A stretch of DNA of 64,000 nt, taken from positions 28,182 through 92,181 of the forward strand of contig JAEZSE010000029.1 in NCBI GenBank assembly GCA_023421955.1. Reading direction: 5' to 3'. The first letter of the stretch is position 1, and each line of letters opens with the position of its first letter. Origin of the DNA: Bacillota bacterium. GTDB taxonomy: Bacteria > Bacillota > Clostridia > Christensenellales > UMGS416. This document shows positions 8,739 to 18,096 of the stretch, piece after piece. The notes below the pieces were generated by a model. That model saw only the letters and a list, made by a program, of their open reading frames with translations, was not told the DNA's origin and did no database searches. The translations under genes and the position numbers were made by a program.

Positions 8739-9784
8739 GCATGGAGAAACCGGCGCTGCTGGATATGACGGCTACAGAATTGGCTGATGCCATTTCTGCG
8801 TTGGGAGAACCCCGTTTTCGCGCCAAACAGGTGCGGCAGTGGTTGATGAAGGGCAGCGATGTGGAGGGTATGGCCAATGTGCCCGTCTCTACCCGGCAGA
8901 AATTGAAGGACTCCTTTGCACTGGGCGGCGTCAAGATCATTGAGACCCGCCGCTCGGCCCATGATGACACAGAGAAATATCTCTTTGCCCTGCAGGATGG
9001 CAATGTGATCGAGGGCGTTCTGATGGCCTATAAGCACGGCAACACGCTGTGTGTATCCACCCAGGTGGGCTGCCGCATGGGCTGCGCATTCTGCGCCTCC
9101 ACCACGGCGGGGCTGGTGCGCAACCTCACTTCCGGCGAGATGCTTGGTCAGGTGATCGCCGTGAACGCTGCTCACGGCGGCGGGCGGCAAGTGACCAACC
9201 TGGTGCTGATGGGCAGCGGTGAACCGTTGGACAATTATGACAATGTGCTGAAGTTTTTGCGGGAGGCCTCCAGCCCCGATGGCTTGGGCATCAGCCCCCG
9301 CAACATCTCCGTTTCCACCTGCGGCCTGCCTGACGGCATGGACAGGCTTGCCCATGAGGGCATGCCGCTCACGCTGTGCCTGTCGCTGCATTCGCCGGAT
9401 GATGAAGGCCGCCGGGCACTCATTCCGGCGGCGCGGGCCTTCTCGGTGCGGCAAGTGGTGGACGCCCTTCGCCGCTATGTGGAGGAAACGGGCCGGCGGG
9501 CCATCGTGGAGTATGCGCTGATCGACGGCGCGAACGACAGCCCGGCGCATGCCAAACGCCTGGCCGAGCTGCTTCGGGGCCTGCAATGCCATGTGAATCT
9601 GATCCCTTTGAACTCGGTGAAGGAAGCGCCGCTCAGGGGCAGCCCGCCTCAGGCGGTGGATCGGTTTCTGCGGGAGCTGGAGCACCTTGGCGTTTCCGCC
9701 ACCAAGCGCCGCACACTGGGCGAGGATATTGAGGGCGCCTGCGGGCAGCTGCGCAGGAAGCATTTGGATGATTGTAGCCACTGA
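8735..9784 (+). CDS. rlmN: 23S rRNA (A2503-C2) / tRNA (A37) methyltransferase, radical SAM
   Basis: RlmN uses a [4Fe-4S] cluster and SAM to methylate A2503 of 23S rRNA and A37 of some tRNAs. The cluster motif CRMGCAFC lies near residue 112, followed by ASTTAGLVRNL and LMGSGEPLDN, typical of RlmN. A conserved late Cys (EGACGQL, near residue 335) is the mechanistic cysteine. Length of 349 residues is normal. The start codon overlaps the rsmB stop (ATGA). Confidence 0.95.
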   Translation: MSMEKPALLDMTATELADAISALGEPRFRAKQVRQWLMKGSDVEGMANVPVSTRQKLKDSFALGGVKIIETRRSAHDDTEKYLFALQDGNVIEGVLMAYKHGNTLCVSTQVGCRMGCAFCASTTAGLVRNLTSGEMLGQVIAVNAAHGGGRQVTNLVLMGSGEPLDNYDNVLKFLREASSPDGLGISPRNISVSTCGLPDGMDRLAHEGMPLTLCLSLHSPDDEGRRALIPAARAFSVRQVVDALRRYVEETGRRAIVEYALIDGANDSPAHAKRLAELLRGLQCHVNLIPLNSVKEAPLRGSPPQAVDRFLRELEHLGVSATKRRTLGEDIEGACGQLRRKHLDDCSH

Positions 9785-9808
9785 CTACTCACAAGGTAGG
9801 TTGAACGA

Positions 9809-10570
9809 ATGATAGAACGCGTTGAATACGCCGCCAGCACCCATCGCGGCAACGTCCGCAAACGAAACGAGGACAGCCTCTACATCCCCGACGGGGAGGG
9901 GCTTGACAACCTTGTGATCGTGGCCGACGGCATGGGCGGCTACAACGCCGGTGACGTGGCCAGCGCCATGGGCGTGCAGGTGGCCTGCAACATCATCGCC
10001 GCTGCCCGCAACCTTGAGACCGCGCCCACGGTGGAATACACGGTGCGCTGGGCGTTCAACGAGGCCAACCGGGCAATCTTTGAGTATGCCGGCACCAACG
10101 AGTTTTATCAGGGAATGGGCACTACGATGGCCATTGCCTGCCGTGACGGTGATCAATGGGTGGTCGGCAACGTAGGTGACAGCCGTTGCTATCTCATCCA
10201 TGTCGGCGCGGTGCGGCAAGTCACCGTGGATCACTCACTGGTGCAGCTGATGGTGGAGCGGGGCCGCATGACCGCAGAGGAAGCCCGCGTGCATCCCTAC
10301 CGCAATGTGATCACTCGATCCATCGGCGTTGACAGCTTCACCGGTGCCGATATCTTCCGCGTTGAGGTTGCACCTGGCGATGTGCTGCTGCTCTGCTCCG
10401 ACGGCCTTTCCAATTATGTCACCGAAGCCGACATGCTCGATTGCCTGGCCTCAGGCACGCTGGAGGAAGCTGCGGAGGCCATGCTGAACCTGGCGCTTTC
10501 TCGGGGCGGCTCCGACAACATTACTGTGGCGATGGCCCGCATGATCGGGGGTGACTCCGATGGAAGGTAG
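9809..10570 (+). CDS. prpC: PP2C-family Ser/Thr protein phosphatase
   Basis: It dephosphorylates targets of the neighbouring PASTA kinase. The 253-residue protein shows PP2C motifs with metal-binding Asp/Gly residues: RGNVRKRNEDS, VADGMGGYNAGD, GNVGDSRCYL, DHSLV, LLCSDGLSNYV and GGSDNITV. AAGGTAGG precedes the ATG. Its end overlaps the kinase gene by 11 bases, the usual phosphatase-kinase pairing in Firmicutes. Confidence 0.93.
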   Translation: MIERVEYAASTHRGNVRKRNEDSLYIPDGEGLDNLVIVADGMGGYNAGDVASAMGVQVACNIIAAARNLETAPTVEYTVRWAFNEANRAIFEYAGTNEFYQGMGTTMAIACRDGDQWVVGNVGDSRCYLIHVGAVRQVTVDHSLVQLMVERGRMTAEEARVHPYRNVITRSIGVDSFTGADIFRVEVAPGDVLLLCSDGLSNYVTEADMLDCLASGTLEEAAEAMLNLALSRGGSDNITVAMARMIGGDSDGR

Positions 10571-12509
10571 CGTGATTGCCGGCCGCTATGTGGTCAGCGG
10601 TATGATCGGCTCCGGCGGCATGGCCATTGTGTATCGCGGCTATAACCGCGATACCGGTGAGGAAGTGGCCATCAAGGTGCTGCGCAGTGAGTTTATGCAG
10701 GACGAGGCCTATGTGCGGCGATTTGAGAAGGAGTCGCAAATTGCCATTAAGTATTCCCATAAGAACATTGTGAGGACCATTGAAGTGGGCTGCCAGGAGG
10801 GCAGGCATTTCATCGTGATGGAATACGTCAGTGGCAAGACGCTAAAAGAATACATCGCCAAACAGGGCAGGCTCAAACCGGCCGAGGCCGTGCGCATCGG
10901 CAGGCAAATCTGCGACGCATTGTTTTATGCCCACAGCCACCAGTTGATCCACCGCGATATCAAGCCGCAAAACATCCTCTTAAATGCTGAGGGCATGGTG
11001 AAGGTGGCAGACTTTGGCATTGCTAAAGCTGCTGAAACCGCCACGGTGACGATCAGCGGCTCCAACGTGCTGGGCTCGGTGCACTATATTTCGCCGGAGC
11101 AGGCCCGCGGCGGCCTGACCAATGAGAAGACCGATCTGTATTCCATTGGCATCGTGCTATATGAAATGGTGACCGGCACTGTGCCCTTCACTGGTGACTC
11201 GCCTGTTGCCGTAGCCCTGAAGCACCTGCAAGACCTGCCACGGCCTCCCAGGGAGCTGCAGCCGGATTTGCCCAAGGCGCTGGAATTGGTGATCCTCAAG
11301 GCGATCTCCAAGGAGCAATCCTGCCGCTACGACAACGCCCGCGAGATGGCCCGCGACCTGGAGCGCAGCCTGCTGGAGCCGGAGGGCAGCTATGTGAAGT
11401 TCCGCCAGCCCGACGAGGTGGATGGCACAAGGCCCATGCCGCCGATCCGGGTGGAGAGCATTGCCGGCGGCACAGGGAGCACATCCTGGGCCAACACCGG
11501 CAACTCCCGTCGCCTCGTGCCGCCTCAGCCCCGGCAGGAGAATCAATGGCGCAAGAAGAAAAAGGGCCCGTCGGCGATCAATGTGGTCATCTTCGTGTTG
11601 CTGGCTATCGTGGTGCTGGGTGGTGCTTATCTGGGCATCCGCCTGCTGCTTCAAAAGACAGCGCCCACCAGGGTTCAGATGCTGGATTTCCGCGGAAAGG
11701 ACATCGACATCGCCATTCAGCAATTGGACAAGATGGGCTTGAAGCCTGAAATCACCGAGGAGCCCAGTGACCAGGTGACGCTCAACACCATCATGGATCA
11801 ACGCCCTGCAGAAGGGGAGTATGTGTCCCCCGGTGACACCGTTTATTTCACAATCAGTTCGGGTCATCGAAAAATTGAGGTGCCGGACTTTACAGACAAG
11901 ACGCTCGATCAGGTCCATGACGAGCTGCTCTCCATGGGCCTGAGTGAGGGCACGATCCATTGGGAAACCAGCGACAAGCCCAAGGGCACTGTGATCCGCC
12001 AGGCACCGGTTGCCGGTGAGATGCTGGAATTGAAAGGCCAGGTGGAGCTTTGGGTGTCTCAACCGGTAGAACCCACTGTGACCACGATGGTGAATTTGTT
12101 TGGCAAGGCCAAGGACGATGCCGTGGGTTTGCTAAAATCGATGAACATCACAGTGAGCCGGGTTGTGCCTGTTGCCAGCAGCTTCCCCGCTGGTCTGGTG
12201 GTGGGCCAGTCGCCTGAAGCGGGCCAGCCCATCAGCAGCGAGACGGTTGTGGAGCTCTACTACAGCAACGGCCAGAAGCCCAAATATACCAAGGACTACA
12301 CGGTGCAGCTTGATGTGGAAAAGGATGACACCGTGGTCAAGATTGTATACGTGGATGGTGACAAGCGTACCACGATGTATGACGACAAGCGGCCAACGGG
12401 CAAACTCACCGTATCGCTGAGCCTGGATTCGGAGGCGCAAGGCGCTAAAACGGTGATCATCTATTTCAACGATGAGGAAGTCAAACGGGAGACGGTGAAT
12501 ATCCCGTGA
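10560..12509 (+). CDS. prkC: PASTA-domain Ser/Thr protein kinase
   Basis: It is a membrane kinase sensing peptidoglycan fragments or cell-wall state. The cytoplasmic kinase domain (about 1-270) has a Gly-rich loop, VAIKVL lysine, HRDIKPQN near residue 131 and DFGIAKA near 151. A basic juxtamembrane region leads to a single membrane helix at about 337-365. Three extracellular PASTA repeats span about 373-570, then a tail without a clear family. ATG 10560 is preferred over GTG 10551 because GGGGGTG lies at a good distance. It is 649 residues long. Confidence 0.94.
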   Translation: MEGSVIAGRYVVSGMIGSGGMAIVYRGYNRDTGEEVAIKVLRSEFMQDEAYVRRFEKESQIAIKYSHKNIVRTIEVGCQEGRHFIVMEYVSGKTLKEYIAKQGRLKPAEAVRIGRQICDALFYAHSHQLIHRDIKPQNILLNAEGMVKVADFGIAKAAETATVTISGSNVLGSVHYISPEQARGGLTNEKTDLYSIGIVLYEMVTGTVPFTGDSPVAVALKHLQDLPRPPRELQPDLPKALELVILKAISKEQSCRYDNAREMARDLERSLLEPEGSYVKFRQPDEVDGTRPMPPIRVESIAGGTGSTSWANTGNSRRLVPPQPRQENQWRKKKKGPSAINVVIFVLLAIVVLGGAYLGIRLLLQKTAPTRVQMLDFRGKDIDIAIQQLDKMGLKPEITEEPSDQVTLNTIMDQRPAEGEYVSPGDTVYFTISSGHRKIEVPDFTDKTLDQVHDELLSMGLSEGTIHWETSDKPKGTVIRQAPVAGEMLELKGQVELWVSQPVEPTVTTMVNLFGKAKDDAVGLLKSMNITVSRVVPVASSFPAGLVVGQSPEAGQPISSETVVELYYSNGQKPKYTKDYTVQLDVEKDDTVVKIVYVDGDKRTTMYDDKRPTGKLTVSLSLDSEAQGAKTVIIYFNDEEVKRETVNIP

Positions 12510-12519
12510 CGGAGGGTGA

Positions 12520-13413
12520 ATGAGCCCCATGCAGGGCGTAATCATCAAGGGTGTGGGCGGCTTTTACGAGGTGCAGGCCGAAGGCATGCTGCACACCTGC
12601 CGGGCGAGAGGTAAGTTCCGGCGCGACGGCCTGACGCCGTTACCCGGCGACATAGTGGAGTTCACACCGGGCAATGGCGAGGAATTGGGCTATGTGGACA
12701 AGATCCTGCCCCGCCGCAACGCGCTGAAGCGCCCGGCGGTGGCCAATGTGGATACGCTGGTGCTTGTGACAGCTGCCGCAAGCCCCGAGCCCGATCTGCT
12801 GTTGCTGGACAAGCTGCTGATCGCCGCCCGCCCCATGGGCATGGAGCTGCTGCTGGTGATCAACAAGTGCGACCTTGCTGCGCCAGGTGCCGCAGAGGCA
12901 ATCGCCGGTGAGTACGCCGGCGCGGTTTCCTCTGTGATCGTCATGTCCGCCCAATCTGGTTTGGGCCGGGAACGGCTTCTTGAGCGCCTTGCGGGCCGGT
13001 GCACCTGTCTGGCGGGGCAGTCCGGCGTTGGCAAGACGTCGATTTTAAACTGCCTTTTCCCAGACAGGGCGGCGATGGAAACCGGAGATGTCAGCCGCAA
13101 GACATCCCGAGGCCGGCACACGACCAGGCACGCCGAGCTTTTGCCTGTGGATGGCGGCGGCGCTGTGGTGGACACACCGGGCTTCAGCCTGATGGAGATG
13201 GACCAAATGGAGCCGGCCAGGCTGCCGGAATGTTACCCGGAGTTTGAACCCTATGCGGCGGATTGCCGCTTTGCCGGCTGCATGCACGATGCGGAGCCGG
13301 GCTGCGCCGTGAAGCAGGCTGTGGCTGATGGTGCGATCCCATCCGGCCGTCACAACCGGTACCGCGAGATTTTGAAAGAAGCCCGTGAAACATGGAGGAA
13401 TCGTTATGACTGA
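12520..13413 (+). CDS. rsgA: Small-subunit ribosome biogenesis GTPase RsgA
   Basis: RsgA matures the 30S subunit and is a circularly permuted GTPase. The 297-residue protein has an OB-fold N-terminus, NKCD (G4), GQSGVGKTS (G1) and DTPGFSLM (G3), in the permuted order of the family. The C-terminal zinc site reads CRFAGCMHDAEPGC. GGAGGG lies 3 bases before ATG 12520 and 12 bases before a second in-frame ATG at 12529, so either may be used. Confidence 0.94.
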   Translation: MSPMQGVIIKGVGGFYEVQAEGMLHTCRARGKFRRDGLTPLPGDIVEFTPGNGEELGYVDKILPRRNALKRPAVANVDTLVLVTAAASPEPDLLLLDKLLIAARPMGMELLLVINKCDLAAPGAAEAIAGEYAGAVSSVIVMSAQSGLGRERLLERLAGRCTCLAGQSGVGKTSILNCLFPDRAAMETGDVSRKTSRGRHTTRHAELLPVDGGGAVVDTPGFSLMEMDQMEPARLPECYPEFEPYAADCRFAGCMHDAEPGCAVKQAVADGAIPSGRHNRYREILKEARETWRNRYD

Positions 13414-14059
13414 AATCGCCGCATCCATCCTCACAGCAGACTTTGCGGCCATAGGCGAAGCCATCAAAAGAGTCGAAGACTCCGGAGCCGACCTGCTGCA
13501 TCTGGATGTGATGGACGGCAGCTTTGTGCCGCCGATCACCTTTGGTACACAGCTGGTGGAGGCGATCAAAAAGCGCACCAGCATGCGCCTGGATGTGCAC
13601 CTGATGATTGTGCACCCTGAGAAGCACATTGACAGTTTTCTTTCCGCCGGCGCCGACATCCTCACCGTGCACGCCGAGGCCACCGAAGACCTGCCCGACG
13701 TGCTCCGCCGCATCCGCTTGGCCGGAGCCAGGGCTTCTGCCTCCGTCAACCCGCCCACACCGGTGGATTGCCTGCTTCCTTTGCTCGATCAATTGGATAT
13801 GGCCCTTGTGATGAGCGTGAACCCAGGCTATGGCGGGCAGAAGTATATCCCCGAAGCCACGGAGAAGATCGCTCGGCTGCGGCAGGAAGCAACCAGGCGC
13901 AGCCTGAAGCTGGACATTGAAGTGGATGGCGGCATCAACCCAGAGACAATCAAGATCGCCGCTTCCGCCGGGGCCAACATCATTGTGGCCGGGTCGGCGC
14001 TCTTCAACGCCGCTGACATGGGCGTGGCGGTGCGAGCCCTCAAAGAGGCTGCGCGGTGA
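13406..14059 (+). CDS. rpe: Ribulose-phosphate 3-epimerase
   Basis: It interconverts ribulose 5-phosphate and xylulose 5-phosphate in the pentose phosphate pathway. The 217-residue TIM barrel shows ASILTADF, HLDVMDGSFVPP, VHLMI, MSVNPGYGGQ and EVDGGIN, carrying the metal and catalytic residues. The ATG at 13406 has GGAGG 7 bases upstream and overlaps the rsgA end by 8 bases. The rsgA-rpe-thiN order is standard in Firmicutes. Confidence 0.95.
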   Translation: MTEIAASILTADFAAIGEAIKRVEDSGADLLHLDVMDGSFVPPITFGTQLVEAIKKRTSMRLDVHLMIVHPEKHIDSFLSAGADILTVHAEATEDLPDVLRRIRLAGARASASVNPPTPVDCLLPLLDQLDMALVMSVNPGYGGQKYIPEATEKIARLRQEATRRSLKLDIEVDGGINPETIKIAASAGANIIVAGSALFNAADMGVAVRALKEAAR

Positions 14060-14697
14060 AGGTGCTGATCCTGTTGGGGGGCTCCGGCGCGCCGGAAGCC
14101 CTGCTCCGGCAGGAGCTTGCCTCCTCCGATCTGGTGATTTGCGCCGACAGTGGCGCGGCCCACCTCAATGCACTTGGCCGCTTGCCTGACGTGCTGGTTG
14201 GTGATATGGACTCCATTGATTCTTCGCTGCTGGAAGCCATGGATTGCTCCGGTGTGGAGCTGGTGCGTGCGTTGGCCGCCAAGGATGAAACAGACGGTTG
14301 GCTGGCCTTGGATCAGGCCATTGCCCGCGGCGCCACAGAAATCGTGATCCTGGGTGCAATGGGCGGCCGGGCAGACCACCTGCTGGGCAACCTGATGCTG
14401 CTTGTCCGCGCTGCCAAAAGGGGCATCCGGGCGTTCATCCGTGATGGAGAGTGCGAAATCATGGCCGTGACCGGGCCAGTGGAAATCACCGGCAAGGCAG
14501 GGCAGATTGTATCGATCCTGCCCATTGGTGAGGGTGTTTCAGTTTGCTATCTGGATGGGCTGCAGTATGGCACCAAGGAACCGCTGCCACTTCCCATCGA
14601 TGCGCCCAACGGTGTCAGTAATGTGATGACAGCGGATGTGGCGCATGTGGTCGTGGAGGGGTGGGGGTATTTGATGAGATATGAAGGTGAGTTATAG
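14056..14697 (+). CDS. thiN: Thiamine pyrophosphokinase
   Basis: It converts thiamine to thiamine pyrophosphate. The 213-residue protein has CADSGAAHL, VGDMDSID and KDETDGWLAL, the acidic ATP/Mg sites of the family, and a C-terminal thiamine-binding domain with GVSNVM. The GTG at 14056 overlaps the rpe stop. It is the last gene of the operon, followed by a strong terminator. Confidence 0.92.
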   Translation: MKVLILLGGSGAPEALLRQELASSDLVICADSGAAHLNALGRLPDVLVGDMDSIDSSLLEAMDCSGVELVRALAAKDETDGWLALDQAIARGATEIVILGAMGGRADHLLGNLMLLVRAAKRGIRAFIRDGECEIMAVTGPVEITGKAGQIVSILPIGEGVSVCYLDGLQYGTKEPLPLPIDAPNGVSNVMTADVAHVVVEGWGYLMRYEGEL

Positions 14698-14707
14698 AGG
14701 GACAGTG

Positions 14708-14732
14708 GGCGGCTCGTGAGCCGCCTGTTTTG
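14708..14732 (+). terminator. Rho-independent terminator of the def-thiN operon
   Basis: An 8-bp G+C stem (14708-14715 with 14718-14725) is followed by TGTTTTG. It lies 11 bases after the thiN stop. Confidence 0.75.
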
Positions 14733-14803
14733 CAAACAGGATTCGGCTTATTGTCTGATGTATGGCAAGAATTCATAAGGATTTTGAAGTTTCGGAGAAG
14801 CAA

Positions 14804-15610
14804 ATGGGCGTATGGGGAATGGGACTAACCCAATCCGATGAGTTCATGGATGTGTATGACCAATTTGTCGAGGAATACAACAACGGCAAAGAAGCGGATA
14901 CCATCGCATCTGAAGTCTTTGTCGAGTATCGCAAAGAATTTGATGCTGATGACGGTGTGCTTCATGATGTCTATTTCGCCATTGCCAAAGCCCAGTGGGA
15001 GAGGGGCGAACTGCAACCCGACATCTTTGATCGTGTGAGGAAGATTATTACTTCGGGTGATAACGTTAAGTTCTATGAAGAGCTGGATGCCACAGCCTCG
15101 GATCTTAAAAAGAGAACACAGATTTTGAACGATTTTCTTGCAAAAATCTCTGCCCCGCCAGAAAAACTGAAGAGGCGGAAAAAGCCCTCAATACCCAGGC
15201 CATATCCCTTGTCAAAGGGTGATGTGTTCGTTTATCAAACATTCAACGGTTATGGATGTGGTGTTGTTTTTGAAGTGCTGTCGTATGATTGTTTTCAAAT
15301 CGGATTGATAGCCATCAGCGAAGCTGTTCATGCAACACAGCCCACAGTCGATGCCGTTCTCGATTCCTATCCCTTTACACTGGCTTGGTTTGAGCCGCGG
15401 CAAGTGTTGCCAAAGAAGAGCATGAGCATGATTGGTAATGTTGAGATACAGAAGGACTTTAACCGTTGGGCAGGTGTGTCCATTTCTGTGTCTGGTGTGC
15501 AGATTGGCAACATCGGCTATTTGGCCGCATTTTCCAAAGGATCGGAATATTTGGATCGGATGGCGAAGTATGGTATTCCACGCATGAGGATAAAGGATTA
15601 TTTGCTGTGA
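14804..15610 (+). CDS. DUF4259-like / Imm26-like protein
   Basis: The 268-residue protein starts MGVWGMGLTQSDEFMD, a pattern I associate with DUF4259-type proteins. A helical region rich in charged residues runs to about 125. A second domain begins PLSKGDVFVYQTFNGYG and resembles the Imm26 immunity fold. The ATG at 14804 has GGAG 6 bases upstream and gives the family start. An ATG at 14762 would add 14 residues without a ribosome binding site. Its stop overlaps the U32 peptidase start by one base. The immunity role is inference; no toxin is nearby. Confidence 0.55.
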   Translation: MGVWGMGLTQSDEFMDVYDQFVEEYNNGKEADTIASEVFVEYRKEFDADDGVLHDVYFAIAKAQWERGELQPDIFDRVRKIITSGDNVKFYEELDATASDLKKRTQILNDFLAKISAPPEKLKRRKKPSIPRPYPLSKGDVFVYQTFNGYGCGVVFEVLSYDCFQIGLIAISEAVHATQPTVDAVLDSYPFTLAWFEPRQVLPKKSMSMIGNVEIQKDFNRWAGVSISVSGVQIGNIGYLAAFSKGSEYLDRMAKYGIPRMRIKDYLL

Positions 15611-17997
15611 TGATTGCCCTACCCGAACTGCTCTCCCCCGCCGGGGGCATGGACCAACTGAAAGCCGCCGTGGAAAACGGTGCAGACGCCGTCTATATGG
15701 GCGGCAGGCTTTTTAACGCACGCCAAAACGCCGCCAACTTCGATGATGACGAAATGCGCCGGGCCATTGAGTACGCCCATGTGCGCGGCGTGAATATCTA
15801 CATCACGATGAACACGTTGGTCTCCGATGGTGAAATGCAGCAGGCGCTGGACGCCGCCGGGCAGGTTTATCTGGCCGGCGCCGACGCCCTCATCGTGCAG
15901 GATCTGGGCTTGGCCTCGGCGCTCCACCACTTCATTCCAGACCTGCCGCTGCACCTGAGCACTCAGGGTACTGTTTATAATGCCGAGGGTATCCGGGCAC
16001 TGGCGCCACTGGGCTTTGCCCGCGCCATCCTGGCCAGGGAACTCACAATCTCGGAGATCGCGGAAACGGCCAAGGCATCGCCGATCCAGGTTGAGGTATT
16101 TGCCCACGGTGCGCTCTGCCTTTGCTATTCGGGCCAGTGCTTGATGAGCAGCCTGATCGGCGGGCGCAGCGGCAACCGGGGGCGGTGCGCCCAACCCTGC
16201 CGGCTGCCCTATCAATTGGGGAACGCCAAGGGGTATCTGCTGAGCCCCAAGGACCTTTGCACGATTGAATTGCTGCCGGAGCTAGCGAAGGCCGGCGTGG
16301 CGTCACTCAAAATCGAGGGGCGTATGAAGTCGCCGGAATATGTGGCGGTGGTCACCGGCATTTACCGGAGATATCTGGACAGGCTGGCAGAGGGCGGGCA
16401 ATACCATGTGGAACAGGATGACCTGCTTGAATTGATGCAGGCATTCAACCGGGGCGGGTTTTCAACCGGCTATTTGAAGGGCCGGCTTGGCAGAGGCCTG
16501 ATCAGCCGCGAGCGGCCCAAGCACTGGGGCGTGCTGGTGGGCAAGGCCCTGTCAGCTGGCAAACCCGGCGGAGCTGTGGATGTGCAATTGACAGCCCCGG
16601 TGTCTTTAGGCGACGGCGTGGAATTCGCCAACGCCACAATGCCCGGCGGCATCGTGACGATGATCAATGTTGGTGGTAGGGCAGAGAAATCCGCCATCAC
16701 TGGCCGGGCGGAGCTCGGCAGCATCAAAGGGGAGATCCGGCCCGGTGATCTGCTTTACAAGACCTCCGACAAGGCTCAGCTCATGAGAGCCGCCGCCACC
16801 TACACCGGCAAGCCGGTTCGTAGGATTGCCCTCCATGGCAAGCTGACTGCCTGTGTTGGGCAGCCCCTGCACTTTGGTGTGTGGGATGGAGACGGCCATG
16901 AAGCACACGCCGAATCAGAAAGCCCCGCTGAGGAGGCCCGCACGCTGCCCCTTTCTGCCGAAACCGCCAGGGAGCAGCTTAGCAAGACTGGCGATATGCC
17001 TTTTTCTTTTGAGACTATCGGCGTTGATCTGGATGGACGAGCCGCTGCCAGGCTTTCTGAACTCAACGGGCTGCGCCGCACAGCGCTGGAACAGCTGGAG
17101 CAGGCCCGCGCCGCACGTTATCCTGAGCGGGAATCACCAGCCATTTTGTTACTGCCGATGACCCGGCCGAGCCCGGTGCAGGCAGGGTTGTCCCTGTTCT
17201 TTTGGCAGTGGCGGGAGGAATATTCTGAGGTTCTGCCTTTGGCAGACAGGGCGTATGTTCCATTTGCGGCGGTGGTGCAGGGGCGCTTTGATGGCCTGGC
17301 TGGCCAGACCAAGCTGATGGCATGGCTGCCGCCGGTCACCAATGGCAGGCTGGATGGGCTCATTGCCGCCAGCACCGAAAAACTGGCCGGGCTTGGCGCC
17401 CAGGGCGTTTTGGTCGGCAACATGGCCCATCTGGAGATGCTAAAGGAGTGTGGCTTGCCGTTTTATGGCGGGGCTTCGTTGAATGTATTCAATGGCTTGT
17501 CTCTGCAAGCGGCTGCTTCGCTTGGGTTGAACGGTGTCACATTGTCTCATGAGCTCACGATGGAGCAGATCGCCGCGCTGCCCGATGCCGGCATTGAGAA
17601 GGAAGCCGCTGTCTATGGCAGGCTGCCGCTGATGTTCAGCGCCCACTGCCCGGTGGGGGCCGAGCTTGCCGGTCAGGAGGGCGACAAGGCCTGCGGCCTG
17701 TGCGGAAAGAGCGGCAGACACGAGCTCATTGACCGCATTGGCGCAAGGTTCCCGGTTGTCTGTGACCCATTGGATTGCCGTAGCGTGACGCTCAACGGCG
17801 ACCGGCTGGCGGTGCCCAATCTGGCCCGGAGGCTTGCACAGGCCGGTGTCTCCATGCTGCGGCTTTTGATTGACGATGAATCGCCGGAGGATGTGCAGGG
17901 GTTGGCTGCGCTGTTTCGCGCTACTCTTGCCGGAGAATCGGTGGAGGAACTGAGAGGGCAGGGATATACCAAAGGCCATTATTTCCGGGGCGTTTGA
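15610..17997 (+). CDS. U32-family peptidase / RNA hydroxylase-like protein
   Basis: The 795-residue protein begins with ELLSPAGGMDQLKAAVENGADAVYMGG, typical of U32 proteins (YegQ/RlhA-like). Cysteines in CLCYSGQC and CAQPC near residues 172-200 probably bind an Fe-S cluster. A middle DUF3656-like region and an extra C-terminal part with a further cysteine pair (CGLCGK) follow, as in long Clostridial members. In E. coli RlhA makes 5-hydroxycytidine in 23S rRNA; whether this protein is a peptidase or an RNA-modifying enzyme is open. The ATG at 15610 overlaps the previous stop (TGATG). Confidence 0.85.
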   Translation: MIALPELLSPAGGMDQLKAAVENGADAVYMGGRLFNARQNAANFDDDEMRRAIEYAHVRGVNIYITMNTLVSDGEMQQALDAAGQVYLAGADALIVQDLGLASALHHFIPDLPLHLSTQGTVYNAEGIRALAPLGFARAILARELTISEIAETAKASPIQVEVFAHGALCLCYSGQCLMSSLIGGRSGNRGRCAQPCRLPYQLGNAKGYLLSPKDLCTIELLPELAKAGVASLKIEGRMKSPEYVAVVTGIYRRYLDRLAEGGQYHVEQDDLLELMQAFNRGGFSTGYLKGRLGRGLISRERPKHWGVLVGKALSAGKPGGAVDVQLTAPVSLGDGVEFANATMPGGIVTMINVGGRAEKSAITGRAELGSIKGEIRPGDLLYKTSDKAQLMRAAATYTGKPVRRIALHGKLTACVGQPLHFGVWDGDGHEAHAESESPAEEARTLPLSAETAREQLSKTGDMPFSFETIGVDLDGRAAARLSELNGLRRTALEQLEQARAARYPERESPAILLLPMTRPSPVQAGLSLFFWQWREEYSEVLPLADRAYVPFAAVVQGRFDGLAGQTKLMAWLPPVTNGRLDGLIAASTEKLAGLGAQGVLVGNMAHLEMLKECGLPFYGGASLNVFNGLSLQAAASLGLNGVTLSHELTMEQIAALPDAGIEKEAAVYGRLPLMFSAHCPVGAELAGQEGDKACGLCGKSGRHELIDRIGARFPVVCDPLDCRSVTLNGDRLAVPNLARRLAQAGVSMLRLLIDDESPEDVQGLAALFRATLAGESVEELRGQGYTKGHYFRGV

Positions 17998-18040
17998 TTC
18001 GGTTCGATGATATTGATTTTCTGGCATTTCCTGCCGTCAC

Positions 18041-18070
18041 TTGTCCGGTTTTGCATTCATATGATACAAT
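18041..18070 (+). promoter_or_regulatory. Promoter before the 18097 gene
   Basis: TTGTCC and TACAAT are separated by 18 bases, 27 bases upstream of the chosen start. Confidence 0.5.
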
Positions 18071-18096
18071 CCAGGCATCTATTCATGGGGGTTTGC

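Noticed and set aside
8636..9781. A 381-codon open frame antisense to rlmN
   Set aside because: It is a shadow of rlmN, with no ribosome binding site or domain.
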